A DNA stretch of 64,000 nt from Lineus longissimus (lineage: Eukaryota; Nemertea; Pilidiophora; Heteronemertea; Lineidae): NCBI RefSeq assembly GCF_910592395.1, contig NC_088314.1:8618001-8682000 (forward strand). The letters run 5' to 3'. A model generated the notes under the pieces. It made no database searches and was not told the origin of the DNA. It saw nothing but the letters and a program-made list of their open reading frames with translations. The position numbers and the translations under genes were made by a program. Below, in pieces: positions 32,338-44,900 of the stretch; within the stretch, counting starts at the first letter, position 1, and the number at the start of each line of letters is the position of its first letter.

Positions 32338-33432
32338 ATGGTTGAATTATTACTGCTTACCACATCCAATGCGACGACACTAGAGGCAACATCCAAAAGA
32401 TGTATTTACTGGATGCACCACCGAGGTATCGTAACTGTCGACGATATGACAAGATACATTCTTTTCTTTCCCTTGGCAATAGTTGCTGGGGTTGTTGGCC
32501 TCCTTGGCAACAGTCTCGCATACATTGTCATCGGGCTAGAGAGACCATTTACGTCTACATCGATGTTACTCCGGGCGCTTGCCCTTGCGGACAATCTCTC
32601 ACTAGTTGCATTCATATTCTTGCGGACTCCCGTAACCATCGTCGACTCCACCGCGGGTAATTTCGACTTTTATTTGGAATTTTTTCATCTGTCCTTTGGC
32701 TATCTGTGGACCATACGTTGGCTATGTAAGACTATTTCTATATACATGACTGTCGTTGTGGCAGTAGAACGGTATATTGCCGTCTGCAAACCGTTTAAAG
32801 CAGCGTCCATTTGTACCTTGAGGAACGCCCGAATCGCCGTTGCTTTAGTCGTTTTACTATCTTTAGCCTGCCAGTTTCCGCAATTCTTTTACATAACTTA
32901 CAAGTACACATATGATCCCTGCACCGACCGCAAACGGCCGTACTTGACTTATAACACAGAACTCATGAGGAATCCGATATATATGATCGGATATATCTAC
33001 GTCTTTGACATGATTCTGATGTCCATTTTCCCGACGTGTGCCCTAACATTCCTCGCCTATGCGCTGATCTCAACGTTAAGACAAGCTGCCCAGAATAGCC
33101 TTTCGTCAGGGGACGGCCCAAGTCGTTCAGACAACACAAAGCCTATAACCATCAGAGTAATAGGCATAGTTCTCATCTTTATCATACTGGAAACACCGGG
33201 GGGACTCGTGCAGATAGTTTTAATGCTTTACCATTTCTTGGAAGTTTTGGGGTATATTGACATCTCTATCCTTTATTCTGTTCAGAGTGCATCTTATTTT
33301 CTCAGTGTTTTGAACAATGTGGCCAACTTTTACGTCTACTGTCTCACTGGACGACGATTTAGGAAATCGTTCAAGCGGATTTTTTCGGTCCAAAAGTTGC
33401 GACAACTAATGATAGGGCAGAAAAAGTACTGA
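32338..33432 (+). CDS. Class A GPCR, peptide-receptor type, single exon
   Basis: An intact 364-codon frame from ATG to TGA. Seven hydrophobic segments start at about residue 40 (LLGNSLAYIV, Asn1.50), 78 (LALADNLSLV, Asp2.50), 125, 165, 215, 272 and 310. ERYIAVCKP (144-152) is the DRY region. TM6 reads FIILETPGG, so the usual CWxP Trp is replaced, and TM7 reads NNVANFYVYC (NPxxY with Ala for Pro). NAT at 11-13 may be glycosylated. The expected TM3 Cys (position 3.25) is absent, although Cys195 is present in loop 2. It resembles invertebrate FMRFamide-receptor-like orphans; the ligand is unknown. Confidence 0.92.
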   Translation: MVELLLLTTSNATTLEATSKRCIYWMHHRGIVTVDDMTRYILFFPLAIVAGVVGLLGNSLAYIVIGLERPFTSTSMLLRALALADNLSLVAFIFLRTPVTIVDSTAGNFDFYLEFFHLSFGYLWTIRWLCKTISIYMTVVVAVERYIAVCKPFKAASICTLRNARIAVALVVLLSLACQFPQFFYITYKYTYDPCTDRKRPYLTYNTELMRNPIYMIGYIYVFDMILMSIFPTCALTFLAYALISTLRQAAQNSLSSGDGPSRSDNTKPITIRVIGIVLIFIILETPGGLVQIVLMLYHFLEVLGYIDISILYSVQSASYFLSVLNNVANFYVYCLTGRRFRKSFKRIFSVQKLRQLMIGQKKY

Positions 33433-33560
33433 TGTTGAAAAATCGGCTGAGTTTGATTCTTGATTTGGCTACCAGGGGGCCAAAAGAAAAAACACACAAA
33501 GTGTTAGAACTCGCTTAATATTCGTCTGATCTTTACCATATTATTATGGTAGACTAAGCT

Positions 33561-33566
33561 AATAAA
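33561..33566 (+). promoter_or_regulatory. Possible polyadenylation signal for the GPCR
   Basis: AATAAA 129 bases after the GPCR stop codon, the right distance for a short 3' UTR in an intronless gene. Confidence 0.4.
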
Positions 33567-33658
33567 GGTCGCATGATTTCATGCTTCAACCATCAAAAGT
33601 TTTTTGGTTTCTCAACATAGACCCTCCGACTCAGATTAATTCCTGAAACATAAGATTA

Positions 33659-33802
33659 TCCTGGAGGTAAATAAAATCAGCCGGTCAGCAAATGTCATTG
33701 CGAGTTTGTAAATTCTCTGCAGGATTGAAAAAAGAAACGTTTGAAAATGGAAACGGCATTTTTTATTGTGCGCACATGATCGTTCGCAGTGATGACTATT
33801 AA
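33659..33802. repeat. Diverged repeat, copy 1 (pair with 35164)
   Basis: It shares an ordered set of blocks with 35164-35296: GAGGTAAWTAAAATCAGCC, GAAAAAAGAAACGT and GTTCRCRSTGATGACT. Identity is low, so the pair is old. The copies flank 1.4 kb downstream of the GPCR. Confidence 0.5.
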
Positions 33803-33945
33803 CGCAGTGATGACTTATATACAGGGTGTTAAAAAACACTTTTACTTTTTGAAATCTTAATAACTTTTTTATCAATTATTTTATGCAGAAAACAACTTCA
33901 GATATTGAAAGTAGAGGCTATGAGAATTTTTTGGGGGATATAATG

Positions 33946-34135
33946 TGTGACCCGTCACAACAAAACCAGGCGCAAGTCGCTCCGAGCTTGGGAGGTTGAG
34001 ACGGACTGTTCGTTCATTTCACTATTGTCTTCCTTTTGTGAAATATGAGCACATCATTTCTTCCATTATCTCCTGGTGTCATTTAGCTCATCTTCTGTAC
34101 TCGACATGCGCCTGGTTTTGCTGTGACGGGTCACA
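33946..34135. mobile_element. 190-bp MITE with TGTGACCCGTCACA ends
   Basis: TGTGACCCGTCACAACAAAA plus CCAGGCGCA at the left is matched by TGCGCCTGGTTTTGCTGTGA plus CGGGTCACA at the right, an inverted repeat of about 29 bp with one mismatch. It has no coding capacity. The target duplication is unclear (possibly TG or ATG). Confidence 0.75.
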
Positions 34136-35163
34136 TGTGTACTGTTGTGATAAGTGGTTGTTACGCAATGGACCTCTGAAAAGAAGGCAATTTCTTAAAC
34201 AACCGATTTTCAACTCACAGTTTAAAATCGATAGCTTTCAACCCGGCAACCTCCGATTGCAATGCAACGTCGCATTCTGGACAAGACGGCATGGGAGGTT
34301 GAGTTCAGCTTTTCCCTGAAGTTGGTACTGTTCCGTATGGAAGTTGTTGAAATAATTCCGGACCATTTGGCTTTAAATGGGTTTATGTATCCTCTAGAAA
34401 GTGCTCTCAGTGTTTGAATTAGACTCCGGTTATTTGAAAAAAATGAAATCACAACAAAAAATCGTTGCTCAGCAGAATATGGCACCTTGTCACCGTGAAT
34501 ACCATAGAGAGTATGTCCTTTGCCGTGTTGCAAGACTTTTAGGTGAAGTCATGCATTAATGTGCATTAATAGGTGAGCTATGAAATATCTACCCTTCATA
34601 TTTCATGATGGCATTGTCCACTTGTTGTTTACTGCCCAGGTTGAAGAAAATGACATGTGGATGGCTTATTACGTAGTAACTATAATTGAACCTAAAGAAC
34701 CATGTGTCATGCGTGATTTTAGGAGCTAGTATCTTGTACTCAGAAAAGTTTCGATAGCACCAGACAGATTATCGTCTAAATCGAAATTATGACAACAAGT
34801 GTAAAATAGATAAATTTATTTATTTTTCAATAATTACATACAGTGAGTGATTGAATATTTACAGTTGTTAAAGCTGTACACGTGCCATTAAAATCTTACA
34901 TTTAGTGCAAAGGGACCAACAAAGACATTGTATATTTCATGTAAAAAGTCAGATACACCAAGCAAACTCCACACTAGAATGGCCGTTTACCAATCAGCAT
35001 GTCATCATACAATTTCTTAACGTACTGTTCGTTAGTGGTAATGTTCTTTTCTCGTCCGTCACAAAGATGCACTTGGTGAAGTTTCACGGATTTGAAAAAG
35101 CACCAGTGTCAAAGTAGGCCAGCTCTCCCACCACACAACAGAAATGGCGCCGGTTTTCACTGA

Positions 35164-35296
35164 GGTAATTAAAATCAGCCAGTCTGTTGTGACCGAGAAA
35201 AGATTCAAAAAGGAACGTGAAAATTTTTCGGACATGGAACAACGCTTTTTGATCCGCGCAACATAGCTGCATGATAGTTCACGCTGATGACTTTAT
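35164..35296. repeat. Diverged repeat, copy 2 (pair with 33659)
   Basis: The second copy lies next to two short open frames on + (about 35144-35266 and 35272-35451) whose translations look protein-like (MIVHADDFIKELYLSA...) but match nothing I know. A decayed transposon gene is the most likely source. Confidence 0.4.
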
Positions 35297-35738
35297 TAAA
35301 GAACTATATCTATCAGCCACGGACATTGAAGCTATGGAATTTTTATATAAGTATGGCCGCACAAAGAGAAGGCACAGGACTTATCTTAATATGTACAGAC
35401 AAATGCATTTGGTTGACACGATTGGTAAAGGTATAGATTTGCCTTGTTAACGCTATACCTATTTACCTAGAAAAGAAACGACGTAACATTAAAAGAAATA
35501 GACAAAAAAAACTAGAAATTCATTTTGAGGGGGGTAAAATGCCCGTACGTCTTAATTTAATTCCATTTATACTCCTCCAAGACTGTGATAGGAGGGCCTT
35601 GCCTCTATTTTGTTACTGAGGAAAACCTATACCTTTACCAACCGTGGCTGATTCCGAATCACGTACGTATGACGGAAAATACACTACGACTTTGATAGTC
35701 TTCCATCTCAATACAAACCGAAGAGGAAAACGGCACGC

Positions 35739-35927
35739 CTACTCCATGTGGACTGAATTATGAGGCACAGCTGATCTTTGCACCTGATGGTCATGTTGGT
35801 TAACACACAGGGCATTCCCTGTTTTCATGATGCACTGAGACCGCGTATTGCATCCTAGGTCCATATGGTGAATGGAATAAGTCCACATAGTGTTTGACCT
35901 ATATTCGCAAGTGCATGACGATCTGCA
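35739..35927 (-). CDS. Tentative last exon: Cys-rich tail and stop
   Basis: RC acceptor TTTATCACAG, then 62 codons and TAG (35741-35739). It starts CRSSCTCEYRSNTMW and has six cysteines, with no hydrophobic segment. It is phase-compatible with the preceding tentative exon (0-0). Not matched to a known domain, and it could be chance. Confidence 0.33.
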   Translation of the reverse strand, partial: CRSSCTCEYRSNTMWTYSIHHMDLGCNTRSQCIMKTGNALCVNQHDHQVQRSAVPHNSVHME

Positions 35928-38900
35928 CTGTGATAAAATTACATGGGTACATAACATTACATGTTCATTTATCACAGTGTACAGTGATATCTTGATTGCT
36001 CTACTGAGAAATGACCGAATATCGCATCGTCTCTTACATTAATCCAACAAAAGGAGAACCTGCTCTGTAGGGAGTTGACCATGCGAGATGATGAAATTCC
36101 GTTGTAAGATTGGCCGAGGCGACTGATATACTTCGCCACGTCGTCCAAAATTGCATGCACTGTGATCGACCAATCTCGTCAGAATTCACTATATAATGAC
36201 ACATCCAACAATGAAAGTTCTCCATCCATACCGTATCACGCTGCACAAATTCCACCAAGGGAATTATTGACTGATCAAAATAGAAATGATTGTCGGAAAA
36301 TTGATGAAAAGCTAGAACTGCCATCGTCACGGAGTCAACTGATGTCATTGAGGGGAGCATACTTTTCGGATGATCTGGGGAAACTTTTCTTTCCCCGGGA
36401 TGTGCCCCCCAATTTCATTTCATGGTCGATAATGTGAAAAAAAATTAGAAAATGCATTTCCCCTGATAATTGCCTTCAAATGCATTTTTTTCTTAAATTC
36501 AAAAACCGATGATGTCCGTTTTTGCATCTAAGCTCTCCAACTTTCTTGTTTCTAGACCAGTCACTCTCGCAAGTGAAAGCTATCCAACTGGAATGAGCAC
36601 GCACGCGTACATGTACGTCTAGGGTTTTTAAAGACTATGCCCATTCGCGTCAAATGACGCTGATGAGTACCTCTTGCTCCGCGGAGCACACGACATCGCT
36701 GCCATGTTTGATCCGATGATTATCAACATTATTTGCACTTAATGAACAACATGTATCACGTGATGTAATTTGAAAGGAAAATCATAGTTAGTATTGATGA
36801 GATGTAAAGTAAACATCCGCATTTAAAATGTGATGCAATGTTTAGCTGTTTTAGTGGCATATCTTTACCGTTTGTTTCTAAAATTGTCAGTTTAGGATTT
36901 GGTGTACTCGGCTTTGGCTGGGTGTATTTCCTTTTGGCTGGTTTAAGAACTGAAAAAAAAAGGAATAATGAACTGTTATTGCCGGAAAATTCAAAGATAC
37001 TTTGATACAAGCAGGTATCAAACAAGACGCCAAGACAATGAAGATAAAAAGAAAACTCGTTTAACCTTATTTTTTGCCTGTATTCTCGACGTAACATTTC
37101 AGCGATGGTGTTATGATAGTTACTTTTTCATATCAGATACAGGTTGACCTGGTATGAACCGTTGGTTATTCGAAAACGATTTTGAAGATACCGCAGATGA
37201 TAAGTCATGTAAATACAGATTGCAAATTACCTTTTAAAGTCACTTCTTTAACTGCTGGGTCGCCGCGGCCACCGTCAGATAAGGCATAAACGTATATCCT
37301 GTAGGCACTACCAGACTGCAGTCGTATCAAGGTAGTTCGATATGTCGATGCTGGTAGCACTGGCCCCGTTATCCGAGGGCCAAGAGACATTTTACCCTCA
37401 ACTGAAAAATTCAACCTATACAATGAACTTAAGATACGGAAATGGTCTTGACAAGATGCGTCTGCATGCCCATGTAGTGTTTGAGCATATGGGAAGATGG
37501 AGTTCATCGATAGGCAAAAACAGAATAGTGCTGATATGTTTTACAGTTGTCTCCCATGGTGGAACATCGTTCATTTCTGTCGTTGTTTACTTGTTAACCA
37601 AGATCTGTGTAGCGAGATAAGAGTTTTTTTACTTCAAAGGGAACTCTTGTCAGTGCGGTTGTTGTCATTTTCTGAGCGAATGCATCTCAGGCACAGGGCA
37701 ACGCTTGGTCAAATCATCCAAGTCTACGTGAGTAAAGAATATTCCACTCCGCCATGACCAACTACCAAAGTAACATATTTACGAAGCCAGGTTTACTAAG
37801 AAATCGCAGTTTCTCAAATTTCGAAACATTTACAACCTCCCCATGCAAGCCACTAATCATATCCTTCGTCACTCATTTTTTGCTATAGTCTATTACTTAC
37901 ATATTCTATATACATATTGGTAGCCCGTCACTACACTATTTTTGGTTTTCGGAGGTCGCCACACAAGTTTTAGTGACGTATTGCTCATTTGTAGAGCATC
38001 TAATCTTTCCACTGGCCCGGGGACTGAAAAAAAGATTTATAAAAAAGTTTATGAATGTTGGGAAGAATTTACTCTGCATAATTGGCCAAGAGCGTAAAGT
38101 ACGTGTAAGTTCAACGTAGATAATAAAAAGTTAACAAACCGGGAAAAACCGCTTTACAGCATGTTGTACGTTTCAGTCAATCGACTGCTCTGACAAAAAT
38201 CCTTCCGCCAGCAACATGTCAGCGAACTTTGTACAGCCGAGCAGTTGTCCCGATTATTTTCGAGGATACATTCCGGCACGTGAATGTTGCTGTCTTTCCA
38301 CAAAAGCGGTACCAAGTAGATCGCATCTCCACTACCAGAGATGTAAGATTCTTCCCTGGTATTTTATGTAATAATGCAGACACATGGATCATAATATTCA
38401 CACCAGATAGATTACGATAATAGCAAAACTATCCAACAGGTTACTTGCCGGCACAACCTGTCGGTGTTGTCACAACCGGCGTCACAACTGGCGCCACAAC
38501 CACGTACTACAATCACCACGACATACCCTTGCTTGACGTTGGTAAATGTAACGGCAATGCATGCAGTACCACATTCCAAAAAGTACCTGTCAGAGAGCGT
38601 GAATCGCATGATGGTGACTCGAACACGTACATCTTTTCATGCTGTAGTCAGTAATTTTTTTTGGCCCGCTATAGCCTAAAATGGACATAGGGAGTTTGTG
38701 GGGTTCGGTTGCCTTGTTGGATACATCTACTCACCCCCTTCTGCTGTTTTAAAGAATATATTATTACTAGGCGGACCCGAATGTCTGTTGTTCAACACTG
38801 ATACGTATGCCTTATAGGATGTGTTTGGGATGAGATCTCTGGCGACTGCTGCCACGGCGGACGGGTTGGAAGTGAACTCCCTGTTTCGTGACATGAGGAT

Positions 38901-41900
38901 GTCCACCTGGCGGAGCTTTTTGTTGTCTAAATCTTCTAGCATTATCTGAAAATATGGACAGAATCAATCAATAGTCTCAAGAAGGCAACTGAAAAAAAAG
39001 AGAAAGAGGTCTTTGTGAGGAAGTCACGAGGTAATGAAGAGGTCTGTAAATATGGTGAAGGCAATAGCGATTGCCTCCTAATGGTAATTTTTAAGGGATA
39101 TTGCAACGCCTACGCTACCTCGCCATACACTGCCATGAGCGGATTTTGTCATGTGTTGGAGTTAAAGCAATGGATACATCTGGCAGACGACACTGAGTTA
39201 TGGAACCTGGATAGACTTTCTAGAAAGTTGCCAGGGGTAATTTTGGAGCGTGGGTTAACCAATCACCGGTTATTGCGCCGTCAAAATGGTCAATAAACAC
39301 AACAGTAGACCTATGTGCCGCGGCAATAAATGGAGTCAGACAAATAAAAAAACAAACAAAACTGGTAAGTTATCACGTCATTTGACTCATCTTGAAACCT
39401 GAAGCACGTACTAGACATTTTAATATAGATTCAAGAGGGTTATTCGGAAGCATTCGGCGACATTTTCTTATTAATTGCATCTGGTATGTCGCAATATAAG
39501 ACTGGTATCTACGATATGAAATGTCGATAACTATTAAAGTTCGTTCTGACATCATTCGTGTAAATCCAAAAGTTCGCCTCACAATTTCTAGAACAAATAA
39601 AATATTCTACAACTATTGAATAAGTATTTTTGAAGAACAATTATCTTAGATACTTGGACATTCATCATTATTATTATACCAGGCAGCGGTGGCCTTGAAC
39701 GTCATTTTTATCTTAAACCTGTATCCTGCTGTCGTGGTATCATTAATCAGAATCCCATTGCCGGTTAAAACTTCGCGAAGCCCTCTGCCTGTCACCTGCT
39801 ATCAAACACCAGACGCCAGCGCAGCGCAAACTGCCTGCCCTCGTTTAATCGTCTATGGCGATATATCAATGTGCCAGGGAGTCCCCTGAGGGCAACGGAG
39901 ACTAAGCATATTACACATAAACATATATATGTAGATACACTTGTCAATAAGTCGTATTTATGGCCATCATCAGTTACAAACTGATTTATCAGATACATGT
40001 ACATGATGTGCGTAAGGATGTGTAACGATGGGGAAGGACATCATGGTAGGGCATGGTCTACAGAGCATGCAGTGGGGAGACGTGCATCCTGAGTTGCAGT
40101 TTTTTTCACTCCTTCCTCGACATAACCCTGGGAAAAAGCAATAAAACCCACTTCACCCTATGTCGCACCATCTGCCCGTTTTAAAGCAAGAAAATGTGGC
40201 GAATTTTTAAGAAATAATGGCTCCGAAATTGTGAAGAAATCTCCTTGGCCGGGTTGCTCAAAACCGGATCGAGTTTGTCACTAACGCCGGCGTTGACTTA
40301 TGGACTAGACTGAGATAACGCCAAGATAAGTTAACATCAGCTAGTTTTGAACAACCACGCCCTGGGCTTGTAGGCCTACTACATTTAGCTAGCCGCGCTC
40401 CTTTAATTCAGCCAACTTACTTGGTTCCAGATGAAACCAAATCTGCCCTACAGTTCAAGTGTAAAGTTCTCGAATTAATCGTTCCCACGAGATGTTTGCA
40501 GACTGTGATTATTCGAGTTTAAAAATTCAATCTCTGTCGGTTGAATCGATCGATTAAACCTAAGAGTGATGCCGACAACTCGGCAGTTGAGAAGACCGCG
40601 TGGGGAAATGAGGAAGGAAAGAAAGGAGTACATACATACGAATGAACCATTAGCGGATCGTAACTTAACCTTGCCTGAAGTTGGTGTAATGATGTTTACC
40701 ATAAAGGAAATTCATTAAAATGGATGTCAGCCAAATTAAAGGAAATTGGTCCAAAACAGGAGGTATCAACTTAGCAAAAAAGAAAAAGTGATTTCGACTG
40801 CTTTTTGACTGCCTCCATATTTTGCACCAACCCAAGGGGTCATGGTTGTGCCTCTACCATCAGCTTTGAAATTATTGATTCCACTATGCCTTGTTCCACA
40901 TGTCACATTAGTCATCATAAAACAGTTGAAAATAACATGTTTACCCGATAGCCTTTGAACTCTCCAAGTATCGTTGCAGGTGATTCGGCCACTGAGAGCC
41001 AAAAGAATCGCACTAGTTTATAATCCACCGCGTCCTCGTTCACATTCGGCTCGAGTCGGAACTTTGTTGGATTTTCTAAAGGGACTGAAAAAGATAAACG
41101 AAAGTGCGTAGTTATACATAGCTGAAGGCACCTGTACAAAATGCCTATAATACGAGTAAGAGTCCTATATGTAAGAGACGCATCAACACCGGCTAAATAT
41201 TGTCCTCACGGTACATGTAGAAACGTCACAGCTTGTCGAAACGTACGGGCTGGCCTCTGCCGCATAGGACGAGAGAATCATGCACGTCCAGCGGCCGGTC
41301 GAAATTTTCCATGTCGCACGGCAGGGCCACAGTCACAAAATCAAACCAAGTCGTTACGAAGAACAATTTACGGCATTCCTAGGTTTTATGATACATGTAT
41401 ATATAAGCAAGAATTTATAACAAATTGATGCGTTAAAACACCTCAAATGGATCATGATAGAACACCGACCGCAAATACGAGTATCTTGTCTTCAGACAAT
41501 ATTACGACCGACCACAATCTGTAGATTTGATCGGGGAACATACCACTAATGTGTACCCGTCAAATGCACTAATACATGTACACATTTTGCTGCCTTATAT
41601 AAAAAGAATAATATCTGAGCGGGCACCATTTCGCTACTATGTTTTTCCTAGACCCGACAGATGATTTTTCTCATTTGGCTGCCTTATAAGAAAATATATT
41701 TCAGTGGGGAATATATTGCTTTTTTCCCGTTGCTCTGCAGTATCTATAAGATATTTAATATTTTTTAACAATGCGTTAACACTGGAACAGTCATCCTTCC
41801 CTCATTAGACGTCAGACTTTTTTCTTGGTGCGAAAGACCTGCAACAAGAGGATTGGGTTGCTCGGACTTTCAGGGTCGATGAAATTAATTGGTCTTTGCA

Positions 41901-44900
41901 TTACGTTTCTAGAGACCTTGATCCCAATTCGGTTTATATGTTATCTTCCCACAAGATCGTCCATTGTTTCCGACCAAAGCGTGAGCCTAATTCCTCAACC
42001 CTAAACCAAGGAGGATTCCGCGGTGACGTCACGGCATTTCCAAGATGGCGCTGCATATTGTAAACAAACTCGATCCACGGCCAAGGGAAAATCAAGTCAT
42101 CAAATAAAGTTAGATTTTTCGCATCAAATCAGAGTTATTAGTACTTTTCTGCTATGAAATAAGTCTTCAGACAATAAGTTATCATTTGAATAATGAAAAG
42201 TGCTGTTTTGATGGGGAAAAATAGGGTTTTTAAAACCAAATAGCCGGGCACCGATCTTCCAAAATTAGCGATGGTTTCAAAACAGTCTCCCAGATATGGG
42301 GCAATCTCTTCATTATCATAATGTTTACAGATTTTACAAGTTCGAGACCTGTAGGACCTAAAACTCGCATAGATCTCCATAGATCCCCTCTATTTGTCGA
42401 GTTAGCGCCCCTGTAAGATGCATTTTCGGACACTAGAACGAAATCTTCCTGCGGATATCGCGGTTTCGGCGATGCTTTAAGGAGAAATTGACTGTTCTAG
42501 ACAGAAATGAGTTCATACTTCATGAATACATGAATTTATTATGATATGGGCGGGCTTCTAAGTCAAAACAATAACAAACTCAACTGCATCTCTACCGTGT
42601 ATCGCATAGTGCATTGCCTAGTGTATTTCGTAGTGTATTTTAGCGGAGACATTATTTCCGCACTTTGACCAAGCCAAACGTCTTTTTTATTCGTGGAAGT
42701 TAATCTGCTCTGTAAATTTTATTTTACACAGGAAGAATCCATACTAGGTATTGCAATATTTCATGTCTATTGGTGTTTTGTGTAAAGGAGCGCACCACGC
42801 AGTGAGACGTGGAGATGTGTTCAGTGCTGGTGCTGTCAGTAGACTGAATCTGATTGGCCATAGCGATCAGTAATATGGGTCGTGATGTGATCACGTGAGG
42901 TGACGTCACCGCGTCACCAAGGAAGCTATTCCATAGATCAGCCGCCCTCCCTATTACAAATCAACAGAGGGAGCGGGTCCTTCATGTTGAGGATATGGGT
43001 CACTGCTGCTTTGTGTGATTATTACATAACCAGATGTGTATAAACAATGCAGTCTGTGTCACCCCAGGTAGAGATTAAATAATAGTATATATACTATGCT
43101 TAATATATAGATCATTGTTTAGTGTAGCTAGGACTACTATGACTGGAAGCATGGTTGATTTTTGAAAATAGTGACTGTGATGAACAAAAATTTTACAAAG
43201 ATTGTAAACGTTATTTTGTTCTTAGGACGCTTTATATTTGGGCTAATTTTGATGGAACTTTGACAAACTGATTATAAGGTCTGTGACTACATGAATATAT
43301 GAGCAGTTTTTACAGTGAACTGTCTCATCTTACAAAAAGAGAGGATTTGTAAGCACTCTCTTTGTATTAATCTACAAAATATAATGTTTCAATATTGGCC
43401 GAAGTCTTGCCTAAATATTTGTTGAAACCACTGATCACTTTGATCGCTGGAACAAGAATATATGTGCTATTTTGCCTAGAGATAATTTATCTTTGTAGAC
43501 AAAATGGTTTTATAAACCCAACTTTCACAAAGAAACCTCAAAAACTAGTGAAATGTCACAAACGTTATTCTGAGGACGCTTTGTGTTTGGACTAATTTTG
43601 TGCAAACTTTGACTGACTGATGATTGGGTTTGTGTGAACATGAATATATGAGCAGGCAATAACGAGGTGTTGGTCCTGCACAAAATAGGGGTAATTTTTT
43701 TAAAAGACATATCAACTGGCATTACTTATGATGCCTTATGTGGTTTCTACACAGAATGAAATCAATGAAATCACTTCTAAAGGCTTTACTGCTAAGAAAA
43801 TACAGAAAGAAATTGACAGCACAATTGAGCGCATATGCAATACGTGTCAACACTTGCGACACTAAACGCTGCTGGATTTGTAGCTCATTTGGTTCCCGAT
43901 TTGACAGCAATATTTTCCAGAGAACAATGCGAATGACATATGGTGAACAAAGAACAAGATAGGTAGTTGTAACGACCATGACCATCAACATCACTACCCG
44001 GTCTTCCTTATTGGCCACGGTGGATGATAAATTCGCCATTTTGTTTTTCCGGTCGCTAAGGCGATAAAAAATTGACACATTGAAAAACAGAAGCAGAAAA
44101 AACGGTATAATGAAATGCATGATTGTATCGATAAGATCATACGCAGCCCGTGCTTCTTTACTCATGTTGTAAACGCACATAACTGCACTTGCAGCATCAT
44201 CTAGACCATCGCCAGGTACAGTTCCGTATACGAGATCCGGGAGGCCCCAGGCAAAAGACGCCATTGTTATCGAAAAGATGAGGTGCCGTGTCGTTTTTAA
44301 ACTTGTCCATATATTTGCCTTCATCGGAAACATCACCGCGATAAAGCGCGTGAAGGTTAAAGCGATGAGTATCCACGAAGACATGGCAGGAGCAAAATGC
44401 GATGTGAACAGGATTAGAGCGCAGAAAGGTCGTTTTAGGACATCTACAGCCTTAGCCATTAAGAAGCCGCCACGTGTCATTACTATACCTATACCAATCA
44501 GATTCATGCTGTCGCATATTGCCAAAACCCGAAGGTAGAGGCAGCTGACATGCGTTCTTTGCCTCATGATGATTAGGACAAGGATGTTGTTCACACAGCC
44601 GAATATTACGATTGATGGGATGATGTAATCGCCGGACACGAAAAGAATTGCCGAAAGAATGTATGTTTGTCTCTGAAGAACTTTGAAAACTGTGACAGGC
44701 GTCATTGCTTCCACTAGATGATGATGAACTAATTAACTATTGTATATGGTAGGCGTGAAATATGTATAAATCATCAGCAACGACGGCTTGGAATATCACT
44801 GAGTGGTCCAATTGAATTTTGCCATCTTCGTTGAGCACTGCATGAACGTGTGACACTGCAGAAGATAACAAATGCCTGGTGCAGACATGCCTCATCGCAG

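Noticed and set aside
31896-32345. 149-codon + frame before the first GPCR
   Set aside because: No domain, no splice partners, and it overlaps other frames on both strands. It ends just after the GPCR ATG in another frame and is probably chance.
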